From contig NZ_MINL01000001.1 of the NCBI RefSeq assembly GCF_001882345.1, forward strand, positions 1 through 64,000: a stretch of 64,000 nucleotides of DNA, written 5' to 3'. This stretch comes from Halomonas sp. QHL1 (GTDB lineage: Bacteria > Pseudomonadota > Gammaproteobacteria > Pseudomonadales > Halomonadaceae). Shown one piece after another: positions 56,240 through 64,000 of this stretch (positions are counted from its first letter, which is position 1; each line of letters begins with the position of its first letter). The translations under genes were made by a program, and so were the position numbers. The notes under the pieces were generated by a model. It was not told the origin of the DNA and searched no databases. It saw only the letters and a program-made list of their open reading frames with translations.

Positions 56240-58521
56240 ACCCAACCCTCGCCACGTTCGGCCAAGCGCTGTAGCTGATCGGCGCCGGCTCGGTAGGGCG
56301 CCGGCCACTCCACCTCACTATCACCCAGCCCTGCAGCAACGTGCAGCAGCCAGTAAGGATCCGCAAGGTGAGGGCGGGCGATACAGACTAAGTCGGCGCG
56401 TCCAGCCATCAGAATCGAGTTCACGTGGTCGGCCTGATAGATATTGCCCACCGCCATGGTGGCGATTGGCGTCTCATTACGAATCCGGTCAGAGAAAGGG
56501 GTTTGAAACATCCGCCCATAGACCGGTTTGGCCTGGGTCGAGGTTTGCCCGGCAGAGACATCGACAATATCCACCTCCGCGTCGCGCAGCCGTTTGGCGA
56601 TCTCAACCGCATCGTCGGGGGTGATGCCTTCAGCGCCGCACCAGTCGTTGGCAGAAATGCGCACCGACAGTGGCTTATGTGCAGGCCACACGAGGCGCAC
56701 GGCGTTGATCACTTCAATCGGGTAGCGCAGCCGGTTGTCTAACGAGCCGCCATACTCATCGTCACGGTGGTTGGTTAATGGCGTGATGAACGAAGAGAGC
56801 AGGTAGCCGTGGGCGGCGTGAATCTCGATCATGTCGAAACCCGCGCGATCAGCCATCTGCGCTGCACTGACAAACTCATCGCGTACGCAATCCATATCGT
56901 CGCGATCCATCGCTTTTGGCACTTGATTACGCGCCGACCAGGGCTGTGCTGAAGCTGCCAGTATTGACCAATTGCCATCTGCGAGCGGAGCATCCATTTC
57001 CTGCCAGCCCAGTTGAGTAGAGCCTTTTGCTCCTGAGTGGCCGATTTGGGCGCACAGCTTGGCCTGGGTTTCTGTGTGCACGAAATCACAAAGACGTTTC
57101 CACGCTTCTTCATGTTCGGGGGCGTATAAGCCAGGGCAGCCGGGGGTAATTCGCCCGGTGGGGCTGACGCAAGTCATCTCGGTATATACCAGGCCTGCGC
57201 CACCCTTGGCGCGTTCTGCGTAGTGGCTAAAGTGCCAATCGGTAGTGCAGCCATCGACGGCTTTGTACTGCGCCATGGGGGAGACCACAACGCGATTAAC
57301 CAGGGTCATATCGCGTAGTTGATAAGGCGCAAACATGGGGGCGCGAGCGCTGCCAGAATTACCCGCCTGGGTTTGAAACCAACGCTCGGCGCTCTCCAGC
57401 CACTGGGGGTCGCGTACCCGCAAGTTCTCATGGCTGATGCGCTGGGAGCGGGTCAATAGCGAGTAGTTGAACTGCACCGGATCGAGATCCAGGTAGCGCT
57501 CTATCTGTTCAAACCACTCGGTGGAGTTGCGCGCGGCTGACTGAAGGCGAAGCACCTCGAAACGGCGGTCTTCTTCATAGCGAGCAACGGCAGCTTCCGA
57601 ACTGCTTTCACTGTGCAAGTAACTAGCCAGTGCAATGGCGCTCTCCAGCGCGAGCTTGGAGCCGGAGCCAATCGAGAAGTGCGCAGTGGCAGCGGCATCA
57701 CCCATCAAGACTACATTCTCATAGCTCCAGCGTTCGCAAAGTACCCGTGGGAAGTTGATCCATGCCGAGCCGCGTATATGGTTGGCGTTAGTCATCAGCG
57801 CGTGACCATCAAGATGCTTGGCAAAGATTCGTTCGCAGACCGCAATCGACTCTTGCTGACTAAACTCACCAAAGCCAAACGCCTGCCAGGTGGCCTCGCT
57901 ACACTCGACGATAAAGGTCGCGGTATCCTTGTCAAATTGATAGGCGTGAGCCCACACCCAGCCATGCTCGGTCTTCTCGAAGATAAAGGTAAAGGCATCG
58001 TTGAAGGTTTGATGGGTACCCAGCCAAACGAACTTGCACGCCCGTACATCAATGTCGGGCTTGAAGTGATCGGCGTAGGTTTGGCGGGTGCGGGAGTTTA
58101 GGCCGTCGGCAGCCAAGACTAAGTCATATTCACGCCGGTATTGCTCAATGGAGCTTTCCGTTATATCGGTTTCAAAGCGCATCTCCACGCCAAGCTCGCG
58201 AGCGCGCTCCTGTAACAGAATCAATAGTTGGCGGCGGCCAATACCGCAAAATCCGTGGCCTGTAGAGACCGTTTTGACGCCTTTATGGACAACCGCAATA
58301 TCATCCCAATAAGCGAAATGCTCCCGAATGCGCTCTGCGCTGACCGGGTCGTTGGCTGCCAGGTTGTCGAGGGTTTCGTCTGACAGCACCACGCCCCAGC
58401 CGAAGGTGTCGTCTGCACGGTTGCGCTCAATCACCACGATCTCATGGGAGAGATCGTGTAGCTTCATGCTGATAGCGAAATAGAGGCCGGCAGGCCCTCC
58501 ACCCAGGCAGGCGATTCTCAT
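56236..58521 (-). CDS. Bifunctional 2-aminobenzoyl-CoA monooxygenase/reductase
   Basis: A 761-residue two-part flavoprotein. Residues 1 to about 375 form a class-A FAD monooxygenase ([13 protein letters not shown] at the start, the DG motif [13 protein letters not shown], and [14 protein letters not shown]). From about 385 it continues as an old-yellow-enzyme-type FMN reductase ([34 protein letters not shown], then [17 protein letters not shown]). This fusion hydroxylates 2-aminobenzoyl-CoA and reduces the ring, giving a non-aromatic product with O2 and NADH. Databases often call it salicylyl-CoA 5-hydroxylase. First gene of the operon; the start at 58521 follows GTGGAG. The neighbouring aminobenzoate ligase decides the name. 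Confidence 0.88.
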   Translation of the reverse strand: MRIACLGGGPAGLYFAISMKLHDLSHEIVVIERNRADDTFGWGVVLSDETLDNLAANDPVSAERIREHFAYWDDIAVVHKGVKTVSTGHGFCGIGRRQLLILLQERARELGVEMRFETDITESSIEQYRREYDLVLAADGLNSRTRQTYADHFKPDIDVRACKFVWLGTHQTFNDAFTFIFEKTEHGWVWAHAYQFDKDTATFIVECSEATWQAFGFGEFSQQESIAVCERIFAKHLDGHALMTNANHIRGSAWINFPRVLCERWSYENVVLMGDAAATAHFSIGSGSKLALESAIALASYLHSESSSEAAVARYEEDRRFEVLRLQSAARNSTEWFEQIERYLDLDPVQFNYSLLTRSQRISHENLRVRDPQWLESAERWFQTQAGNSGSARAPMFAPYQLRDMTLVNRVVVSPMAQYKAVDGCTTDWHFSHYAERAKGGAGLVYTEMTCVSPTGRITPGCPGLYAPEHEEAWKRLCDFVHTETQAKLCAQIGHSGAKGSTQLGWQEMDAPLADGNWSILAASAQPWSARNQVPKAMDRDDMDCVRDEFVSAAQMADRAGFDMIEIHAAHGYLLSSFITPLTNHRDDEYGGSLDNRLRYPIEVINAVRLVWPAHKPLSVRISANDWCGAEGITPDDAVEIAKRLRDAEVDIVDVSAGQTSTQAKPVYGRMFQTPFSDRIRNETPIATMAVGNIYQADHVNSILMAGRADLVCIARPHLADPYWLLHVAAGLGDSEVEWPAPYRAGADQLQRLAERGEGWV

Positions 58522-58578
58522 TTTTTTCTCCACGGGAAAACACACTCTTTTCTGAAGATAGGAGACGCATTTATAAAA

Positions 58579-58605
58579 TTCAAGCATAAACTCTTTAAGC
58601 TTAAA
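58579..58605. promoter_or_regulatory. Candidate MarR operator pair upstream of anthranilate operon
   Basis: A perfect 12-bp palindrome TTTAAGCTTAAA (58594-58605) and a near copy TTCAAGCATAAA (58579-58590) lie 58-84 bases before the first gene of the minus-strand operon, with centres 15 bp apart. They overlap the likely promoter: on the minus strand a weak TTAAAG and TATAAA pair 17 bases apart. Palindromes of this size and AT-rich ends suit MarR dimers. Confidence 0.5.
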
Positions 58606-58756
58606 CTATTTTCCTCGAATATGCGTGCGAGCGTTTAACGACCTGCCTGCTGCTGTGCTCGCAATGGTGGTCGGAAGATGAGAGCATCGATAGACGCAGG
58701 AATATGGCAAGACAGCCGCTTGAGAAAGCTGGTCATCAGCCATAGAAGAAAGTGTT

Positions 58757-58858
58757 ATGGGTAGTGAGCTTTTAGTACCAAGGAAACCGTACTTGCTGGG
58801 ATTGACAGAGGTAGTGGGAGGCGCGACTCTAAGCCTGTTTGTTATTCTAAGCGCTTAA
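58757..58858 (+). CDS. Possible 33-residue membrane peptide
   Basis: A short frame in the 372-bp gap between the anthranilate operon and rsd. It begins MGSELLVPRKPYLLGL and ends in a hydrophobic run (LSLFVILSA), which would make one membrane helix after a basic start. A purine-rich AAGAAAG lies 6 nt before the ATG. No homologue is recognised; it could be chance. The rest of 58522-58893 holds the operon promoter and the rsd leader, with nothing else evident. Confidence 0.22.
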   Translation: MGSELLVPRKPYLLGLTEVVGGATLSLFVILSA

Positions 58859-58893
58859 TAGTATTTAAAAGGTAAGTTTAAGGAGAATGCCCC

Positions 58894-59382
58894 ATGCTCG
58901 AAGATTGCAAAAACGCCCTGGAGCGCTGGGGAGGCGTGCATACCCTAATCGACCGCTGGCTAGATCAGCGTCGTCAGCTATTAGTTAGCTTTATCGAGCT
59001 GAAGGAAGCGTGTGATGCTGAGCTGGAAGCAGTGAGCAAAGCGCCTATCGATACGTTTAGTGAAAAGCTAATGGATTACATCAGCGCCGGTCACTTTGAG
59101 ATTTACCCCCAGCTGTCGGAAGAGGCACGGGCCTTTGGTGATGAGGACGCGCTGGTCATCGCGGAGAAGTTGCTTGAGCGTTTAGAAATGTCCACCGAGA
59201 TGGTATTGGAGTTTGATACCGATTTTGGTTCCACGCTTCGCTGCGAACTAAATATCGCCCGCCTTCCTGCTTGGATTGACCGCTTGGCCCGCGGCCTTAC
59301 TGAACGCTTCGCGCTGGAAGACCAGTTGATCGCGCGCTTACACGCCGTTCATAGCCCTCAGCACACCAAAGCACCCGCTTAA
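58894..59382 (+). CDS. rsd: Anti-sigma-70 factor Rsd/AlgQ
   Basis: A 162-residue helical protein of the Rsd/AlgQ family (CKNALERWGGVHTLIDRWLDQRRQLL at the N terminus is characteristic). It binds region 4 of the housekeeping sigma factor and shifts RNA polymerase use in stationary phase; in pseudomonads AlgQ also affects alginate and virulence genes. Start with AAGGAGAATG upstream. Convergent with the RND pump gene. Confidence 0.92.
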   Translation: MLEDCKNALERWGGVHTLIDRWLDQRRQLLVSFIELKEACDAELEAVSKAPIDTFSEKLMDYISAGHFEIYPQLSEEARAFGDEDALVIAEKLLERLEMSTEMVLEFDTDFGSTLRCELNIARLPAWIDRLARGLTERFALEDQLIARLHAVHSPQHTKAPA

Positions 59383-59403
59383 TATTCTCATTAGCTCGCG
59401 GCC

Positions 59404-62400
59404 TTATTGGCGCCGCAGCTTACCCCCAATCACCAGCATGCAGGGGGTAAGTAGCAGGGTGAGTGCGGTGCCGAAGGTGAGCCCCCCGGCAATGGCGCTC
59501 GACATTTGCGTCCACCACTGGGCGGAGGGCGCATTAAAGCCAAGGGCCGGGGTGAATAGATCAACATTGACCCCCAGCACCATCGGCATGAGTCCCAGCA
59601 CCGTGGTAATCGCCGTTAACAGCACCGGGCGAAGGCGCAAACAGCCCGCTTCAAGCGCGGCCTCGCCGGGGGGCATACCTTGGCCCCGCAGTTCGTTATA
59701 GGTATCGATCAAGACAATGTTGTTATTGACCACGATACCTGCCAAGGCAATTACCCCCATGCCCACCATGACAATGCCGAAGGCCTGCCCGGTAATCAGC
59801 AGGCCCATCAATACCCCCGCGGTGGAAAACACAATCGCCGAGAGCACCAGCCCCGCCTGGTAAAAGCTATTGAACTGGGTGACCAGAATCAGCGCCATCA
59901 AGGCGATAGCAATCAAGAACGCGCTGGCTAAGAACTGCATCGACTCCTGCTGATCCTCCTGCTCGCCCGCCACGTTGACCATCAAGCCGTCAGGCAAACT
60001 GTCGCTGCCCGCCGCTAGCAAGGCGCTCAGGCGCTCATCGGCGAGATATCCGGGTGCAAGGTCGGCGTCTATCGTAATAGCACGTCGGCCATCGATACGG
60101 TTTAGCGTGCCTACCTTAGGTGCCGGTTCCAGGGTTACAAAATGCGAGATCGGTACTTGGCCCCGCTGGGTATTGATCGTCAACCGCTCCAACTGATCCA
60201 GCGAACGCCAGTTTTGCGGCAGGCGCACTCGGATATCCACTTCATCGCTGACTTCGGGGGGCCGGTAGCTTGCTACCTGAAGGCCGGTAGTCAGCAGCTG
60301 AACCGCGCTACCTATGGTCGTTACGTCGGTGCCCATCCGCGCCGCGGCTTCACGATCCACGTTAACCCGCCACTCCACGCCGGGTAGGCTGCGATTATCC
60401 TGAATGTCGGTAAAGCCACCCAGCTCGCGCATTAACTGACTTATTTGGTTAACGCCCGCATCGGCAACGTCGGGATTAGTGGCGCTCACTTCAAGCACGA
60501 TAGGCTTGCCGCCACCGGGGCCCATTTCCTGCTCCTGAAATTCCAGCGTAATGCCGGGAATATCCCGGGCGCGCTCGGACATATCATCCAAAATAGCCTG
60601 GGCTGGGCGACGCTCATGCCAGTCGATAAACTGAAACTGCAGCATGCCAATCACGTCGTTGCCCATCTGCTCATTAGGCACAGCAAAGGAGCGGGCATAC
60701 AGCGCTCGCACTTCGCTCATGCCGGATAGTTTGGCTTCTACCCGCTGCACAATGGCGTCGGTCTCCACGGCGGAGAAGTCGCCTCGGGCGCGCACCAGCA
60801 CCTGGGCGCTGTCGGGCTCCACGGCTGGGAAGAAGTCGACACCGTGGTTAAAGCGCGCATAGCCGGTATACAGCAGAGCCATTAATAACACGGTCACCAG
60901 CAGTACCCAGGCAGGGTGCATAAGTAGCCTAGCCAGCAGGTGGCGATAGCCGCGCCCAAAGGAGGTTGTCGCCTCATCATGGTTAGCGCCTGTCGTCGTC
61001 GCGGTGGAACGCGTAAACAGTCGCCCAAGAGTCGGTAAGAACACCAGCGCCATGGCCAGCGATGCCATCAGGCACAGAATTACCGTGGCGGGCAGGTACT
61101 TCATAAACTGACCGACCACGCCGGGCCAGAATAGCAGGGGAATAAATACGGCGAGCGTGGTGGCAGTCGAGGCAATGACCGGCCAGCTCATGCGCGAAGC
61201 GGCGTTGAGCCACGCCTGATGCGGCGTTTGCCCATCGCGCAGATGGCGGTCGGCAAGTTCACTGACTACGATAGCCCCGTCGACCAGCATGCCCGCCACC
61301 AGAATCAGCGCGAATAGCACCACGATATTAAGCGTAAAACCAAATGCCCAGACCAGCAGAATGCCGGTTAAGAAGGCGCCTGGAATGGTAAGCCCCACCA
61401 GCAGCGCCATGCGCCAGCCCATCACCGCGACCACCACAATCAGCACCAACACTACGGCGGTCAGCACGTTGTTGAGAAGCTCGGATAGCATATTCTCAAC
61501 GGTGGTCGACTCATCCAGAATAGTGGTGAAACGCAGCTGCTCGGGAAGCAAATCATCCGCTTCGGCTAAGCGGTCACGGACTGCACCAATGGTGGCGATG
61601 ATATTCGCCCCTGCGCGCTTGGAAACTTCCAGCACCACGGCGGGCTGATCATCAATGCGGGCAAAGCCTTCCGGCTCTTTATAGGTGGAGTTGATCCATG
61701 CCACATCGCCAAAGGTGACCACGCGATCCTCATCGACCTTGACTGGCATATTCATGACGTCCTCAAGGGACTCAATAATGCCGGGGACTTTCAACGCCAG
61801 TCGACCCGCGCCGGTGTCCAGGCTGCCTGCTGCTACCAAGCGGTTATTGCGTGATACCTGATTAAACAGCGCATCAAAATCGACCCCATAGCTCTCCAGC
61901 ACCAGCGGATCAACGACGATTTCCAGCAGGTCTTCCCGCTCACCGGCAATGTCGACTTCCAGCACATCGGCGATGCCTTCGATCTCTTGCTGCAGGCGCC
62001 GGGCAATCGTCATTCGTTCGCGGGTATCCAGTTGCCCGGAGAGGCCAATAGTCAACACCGGAAACTCCGAAACGTTGACCTCCATCACCCGCGGCTCATC
62101 GGCCTCGGACGGCAGGTCGCTGCGCGCGATGTCCACCCGGTCACGCACGTCGGTCAGCGCGGTGTCGGGGTCAAAGCCCGGGTCGAACTCCAGGGTTATC
62201 GAGCCATGCCCCTCGCTGGATTGGGCGGTGAACTTGCGTAACCCCTCAATGCCGCGCAGCTCCTGCTCCATGGGGCGGATCAACAGCCGCTCGCCATCCT
62301 CGGGGCTCACCCCCTCCAGCGATAGCGCCACATAAATCATCGGAATGGTGACATCGGGGTTGGCTTCTTTAGGAATCATCTGCCAGGCAGTGATGCCCGC

Positions 62401-62472
62401 CAGCAGAAGACTCACCAACAGCAGCAGCGTCGTACGAGAGTGTGCAAGCGCCGCATTAATCAACTGGCGCAT
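59404..62472 (-). CDS. RND-family efflux permease
   Basis: A 1022-residue inner-membrane pump with the twofold RND plan: membrane helix, large periplasmic porter loop, helices 2-6, helix 7, second loop, helices 8-12. In helix 4 the usual tandem aspartates of AcrB (VDDAIV) read VDGAIV, so only one aspartate remains. Other motifs such as KEANPDVTIPMI and ITTVLGLMPM are typical of the efflux permease subfamily. It would export small compounds using the proton gradient with the adaptor encoded upstream; the genes overlap by 17 bases. No outer-membrane channel gene is adjacent. The substrate is unknown. Confidence 0.92.
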   Translation of the reverse strand: MRQLINAALAHSRTTLLLLVSLLLAGITAWQMIPKEANPDVTIPMIYVALSLEGVSPEDGERLLIRPMEQELRGIEGLRKFTAQSSEGHGSITLEFDPGFDPDTALTDVRDRVDIARSDLPSEADEPRVMEVNVSEFPVLTIGLSGQLDTRERMTIARRLQQEIEGIADVLEVDIAGEREDLLEIVVDPLVLESYGVDFDALFNQVSRNNRLVAAGSLDTGAGRLALKVPGIIESLEDVMNMPVKVDEDRVVTFGDVAWINSTYKEPEGFARIDDQPAVVLEVSKRAGANIIATIGAVRDRLAEADDLLPEQLRFTTILDESTTVENMLSELLNNVLTAVVLVLIVVVAVMGWRMALLVGLTIPGAFLTGILLVWAFGFTLNIVVLFALILVAGMLVDGAIVVSELADRHLRDGQTPHQAWLNAASRMSWPVIASTATTLAVFIPLLFWPGVVGQFMKYLPATVILCLMASLAMALVFLPTLGRLFTRSTATTTGANHDEATTSFGRGYRHLLARLLMHPAWVLLVTVLLMALLYTGYARFNHGVDFFPAVEPDSAQVLVRARGDFSAVETDAIVQRVEAKLSGMSEVRALYARSFAVPNEQMGNDVIGMLQFQFIDWHERRPAQAILDDMSERARDIPGITLEFQEQEMGPGGGKPIVLEVSATNPDVADAGVNQISQLMRELGGFTDIQDNRSLPGVEWRVNVDREAAARMGTDVTTIGSAVQLLTTGLQVASYRPPEVSDEVDIRVRLPQNWRSLDQLERLTINTQRGQVPISHFVTLEPAPKVGTLNRIDGRRAITIDADLAPGYLADERLSALLAAGSDSLPDGLMVNVAGEQEDQQESMQFLASAFLIAIALMALILVTQFNSFYQAGLVLSAIVFSTAGVLMGLLITGQAFGIVMVGMGVIALAGIVVNNNIVLIDTYNELRGQGMPPGEAALEAGCLRLRPVLLTAITTVLGLMPMVLGVNVDLFTPALGFNAPSAQWWTQMSSAIAGGLTFGTALTLLLTPCMLVIGGKLRRQ

Positions 62473-63574
62473 GAACGTTATCCTGTTCCGTCGGCTGTGA
62501 AATAATCGCCTCTTCAGCGGGTACCGGCTCTACCTTTTCACCGATTTCCACCATGCCTGCGCCTAGCGTAATCAGACGCAGCGGGTCGGGTAGGCCGGTC
62601 ACATAGGCGCGCTGTATATCGGCACTGACAAGCTCAACGGCGGTCTGCTGCACCTGATCGTTGTCATCCAGATGCTTGACCGCCAGTTGGCCTTCGCTAT
62701 TTAAGCTCAACAGCGCAGGCGAAAGGGTATGCACCTGACGGGGTGGTAGCGTAATCGTCAGCTCCGCGCTGCCGCCTGCCAGACGTTTCCCGGCGGGGTT
62801 GTCCAGCGTTGCTTCAATATAAAAGCTGCGTGTAGCTTCTTCGGCGCGATGGCTGATAAAGGTCAGCTCGCCTTCTAAGTGATCACCATTAAGCAGCCGG
62901 GCGGTTACCGGCAACCCCACGCTTAAATCACCTACTTGCTGCTGCGAAACCCAGGCGGCACCTTTCAAACGACGGTCATCGACCAACTGGCCCCACTCTT
63001 CACCGGGCTGGAGCAGGTCGCCTAGCTCCACCTGAACCCGATTGAGCACGCCATCAAACGGCGCGGTGGGACGGCTGTCATCCAGCTGCTTCTGCAGTTG
63101 TGCCACCGAGGCGGCGCTGGCGCTTAGTGCGCTCTGCAGGCGGAGCAGTTCTGGCTGCGAAATCAGCTCCCGCTGGCGCAGGTTGCGCGCCCCGGCATAC
63201 TCCGCTTCGGCTACCGCTAGCTCGTCCCGGGCCTGCTGCAACTGCTCGGGCAGGGCGTCGTTATCCAGCACCAGTAGCGTATCGCCCGCATCCACACGGC
63301 TACCTTGCGCGACCGGCTTCTCAGCCACAAAGCCCGCTGCGTTGGCACGCAGGGTGGTTTCGCGCTCTGCCGTCAATTGGCCCTGAATAATTTGCTGGGG
63401 AATAAAGGCGGTGCTCTGCTGCACGACAATTTCGACCCGCGAACCTGCTTCGCTGCGTGCCGGGGCATCTTGGGGTGTGGTTTGAAAGCGCTGAAAATTA
63501 CCAAAGGCGAGCCATATCACTAGCGCCAGCACCAGTAGGCTAGCTAAGGCATAAGAAAACGGGATTTTTCGCAT
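62456..63574 (-). CDS. RND efflux periplasmic adaptor (membrane fusion protein)
   Basis: A 372-residue HlyD/AcrA-type adaptor: an N-terminal membrane anchor (about 7-26), barrel-sandwich halves (LRANAAGFVAEKPVAQGSRVDAGDTLLVLD and RPTAPFDGVLNRVQVELGDLLQPGE), a short alpha-hairpin coiled coil between them, and the beta-barrel domain. It bridges the permease to an outer-membrane channel. It is the first gene of the two-gene unit, divergent from mdh across a 242-bp gap. Confidence 0.93.
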   Translation of the reverse strand: MRKIPFSYALASLLVLALVIWLAFGNFQRFQTTPQDAPARSEAGSRVEIVVQQSTAFIPQQIIQGQLTAERETTLRANAAGFVAEKPVAQGSRVDAGDTLLVLDNDALPEQLQQARDELAVAEAEYAGARNLRQRELISQPELLRLQSALSASAASVAQLQKQLDDSRPTAPFDGVLNRVQVELGDLLQPGEEWGQLVDDRRLKGAAWVSQQQVGDLSVGLPVTARLLNGDHLEGELTFISHRAEEATRSFYIEATLDNPAGKRLAGGSAELTITLPPRQVHTLSPALLSLNSEGQLAVKHLDDNDQVQQTAVELVSADIQRAYVTGLPDPLRLITLGAGMVEIGEKVEPVPAEEAIISQPTEQDNVHAPVD

Positions 63575-63816
63575 GGAGCGTCCATGTCCTTAGCAAAACA
63601 AGAAAGGAGGGCATAAAACCGAAGATACCATAGCGCAACTCAACCTTTTCAGCGAGTAGCGAGCCGCTGAGTGAATGGCAAGTATAACAAATGGGTAGTA
63701 GCCGCATGTCTGATTGAGTTTTTGCCCGGCTGGGCATACCATCTTTGCGTCTTGAGTTCTGTTAAGCCACTCCTCAGGCGAGAACCATCCCTAGGCGAAC
63801 CAATCAAGGAGCAATG

Positions 63817-64000
63817 ATGAAAGATCCAGTACGTATTGCGATTACCGGCGGCGCCGGTCAGATCAGCTACTCTCTTATTTTCCGCATCGCCGCTGGCGAC
63901 ATGTTGGGGCCGGATCAGCCTGTCATTCTCCAGCTTCTGGAAATTCCCCAGGCAATGGACGCCCTGAACGGCGTGGTTATGGAAGTTAACGACTGTGCCT
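63817..64000 (+). CDS. mdh: Malate dehydrogenase, N-terminal part
   Basis: The first 61 codons, running off the window edge. [21 protein letters not shown] is the Rossmann-fold start of the cytoplasmic-type malate dehydrogenases found in many proteobacteria (usual pattern GAAGQIGYSLLFRIA; the glycine is serine here). [22 protein letters not shown] continues the family match. The TCA enzyme interconverts malate and oxaloacetate. The ATG at 63817 has AAGGAG 5 nt upstream; the adjacent ATG at 63814 is too close to it. Confidence 0.93.
   Translation, partial: MKDPVRIAITGGAGQISYSLIFRIAAGDMLGPDQPVILQLLEIPQAMDALNGVVMEVNDCA

Noticed and set aside
58802..58848. Sigma-70 promoter for rsd built on a perfect TTGACA at 58802
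   Set aside because: No acceptable -10 hexamer occurs 16-18 bases downstream; TATTCT is about 35 bases away.

Overview
The window looks like chromosome of a halophilic gammaproteobacterium of the Halomonas/Vreelandella type. This rests on the gene complement and synteny (nrdR-ribD-ribB-ribH-nusB-thiL-pgpA as in Pseudomonas relatives, hslR-hslO-pckA, Rsd/AlgQ), moderately high GC, and acidic proteins. No rRNA or tRNA gene was recognised. About 56 protein genes are supported. One is a transposase, one is broken by a single amber codon, and one (mdh) runs off the right edge.

Layout. 1-380: tandem palindromic repeats. 381-1991: a Cache-type chemoreceptor. 2216-8002: a sulfur block on the + strand, with a persulfide-dioxygenase-like metallo-hydrolase, two half-size YeeE/YedE (Pmp) transport proteins, a two-component system, and the diheme cytochromes TsdB and TsdA (thiosulfate to tetrathionate). 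8003-11009: an accessory patch of palindromic repeat arrays, an IS110-family (IS1111 group) element inserted inside one repeat copy, and a lone GIY-YIG nuclease gene between two arrays. 11010-14585: DsbG, an Lgt-like/TlpA fusion and a GH13_18 sugar phosphorylase, all on the minus strand. 14797-20207: the nrdR-riboflavin-nusB-thiL-pgpA operon. 20287-24166: a DUF945 protein and a Lon protease. 24355-28908: two tandem PAS chemoreceptors, the second with a premature amber stop. 29130-44823: housekeeping genes (ilvD, nudE, yrfG, hslR, hslO, pckA, msrB, an FMN-dependent 2-hydroxyacid dehydrogenase, a LysR regulator, tex, gshA, dsbB). 45724-58521: a 13-gene minus-strand operon that reads as a complete uptake and CoA-dependent aerobic degradation route for 2-aminobenzoate (anthranilate). 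It contains a branched-chain-type ABC transporter, a 2-aminobenzoate-CoA ligase, a 2-aminobenzoyl-CoA monooxygenase/reductase, beta-oxidation enzymes, a thioesterase, a Rid protein and a MarR regulator. An arylformamidase-like hydrolase sits beside it and could link it to kynurenine. 58894-64000: rsd, an RND pump with its adaptor, and the start of mdh.

How they work together. The left block would oxidise thiosulfate/persulfide and move sulfur compounds, probably under its own two-component system. The right block would import anthranilate, activate it, dearomatise it and channel it to acetyl-CoA-type products. Its MarR regulator probably acts at a pair of palindromes just upstream of the first gene. 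The most unusual items are the IS1111-type element, whose 260-nt non-coding tail carries short matches to its own insertion site (candidate guide RNA); the repeat arrays with an embedded GIY-YIG gene; the cysteine-free Lgt-like domain fused to a thioredoxin; and the Rid protein lacking the usual arginine in the anthranilate operon. Start sites were chosen from ribosome-binding sites and family lengths. Functional names come from motif recognition only, since no database search was possible.
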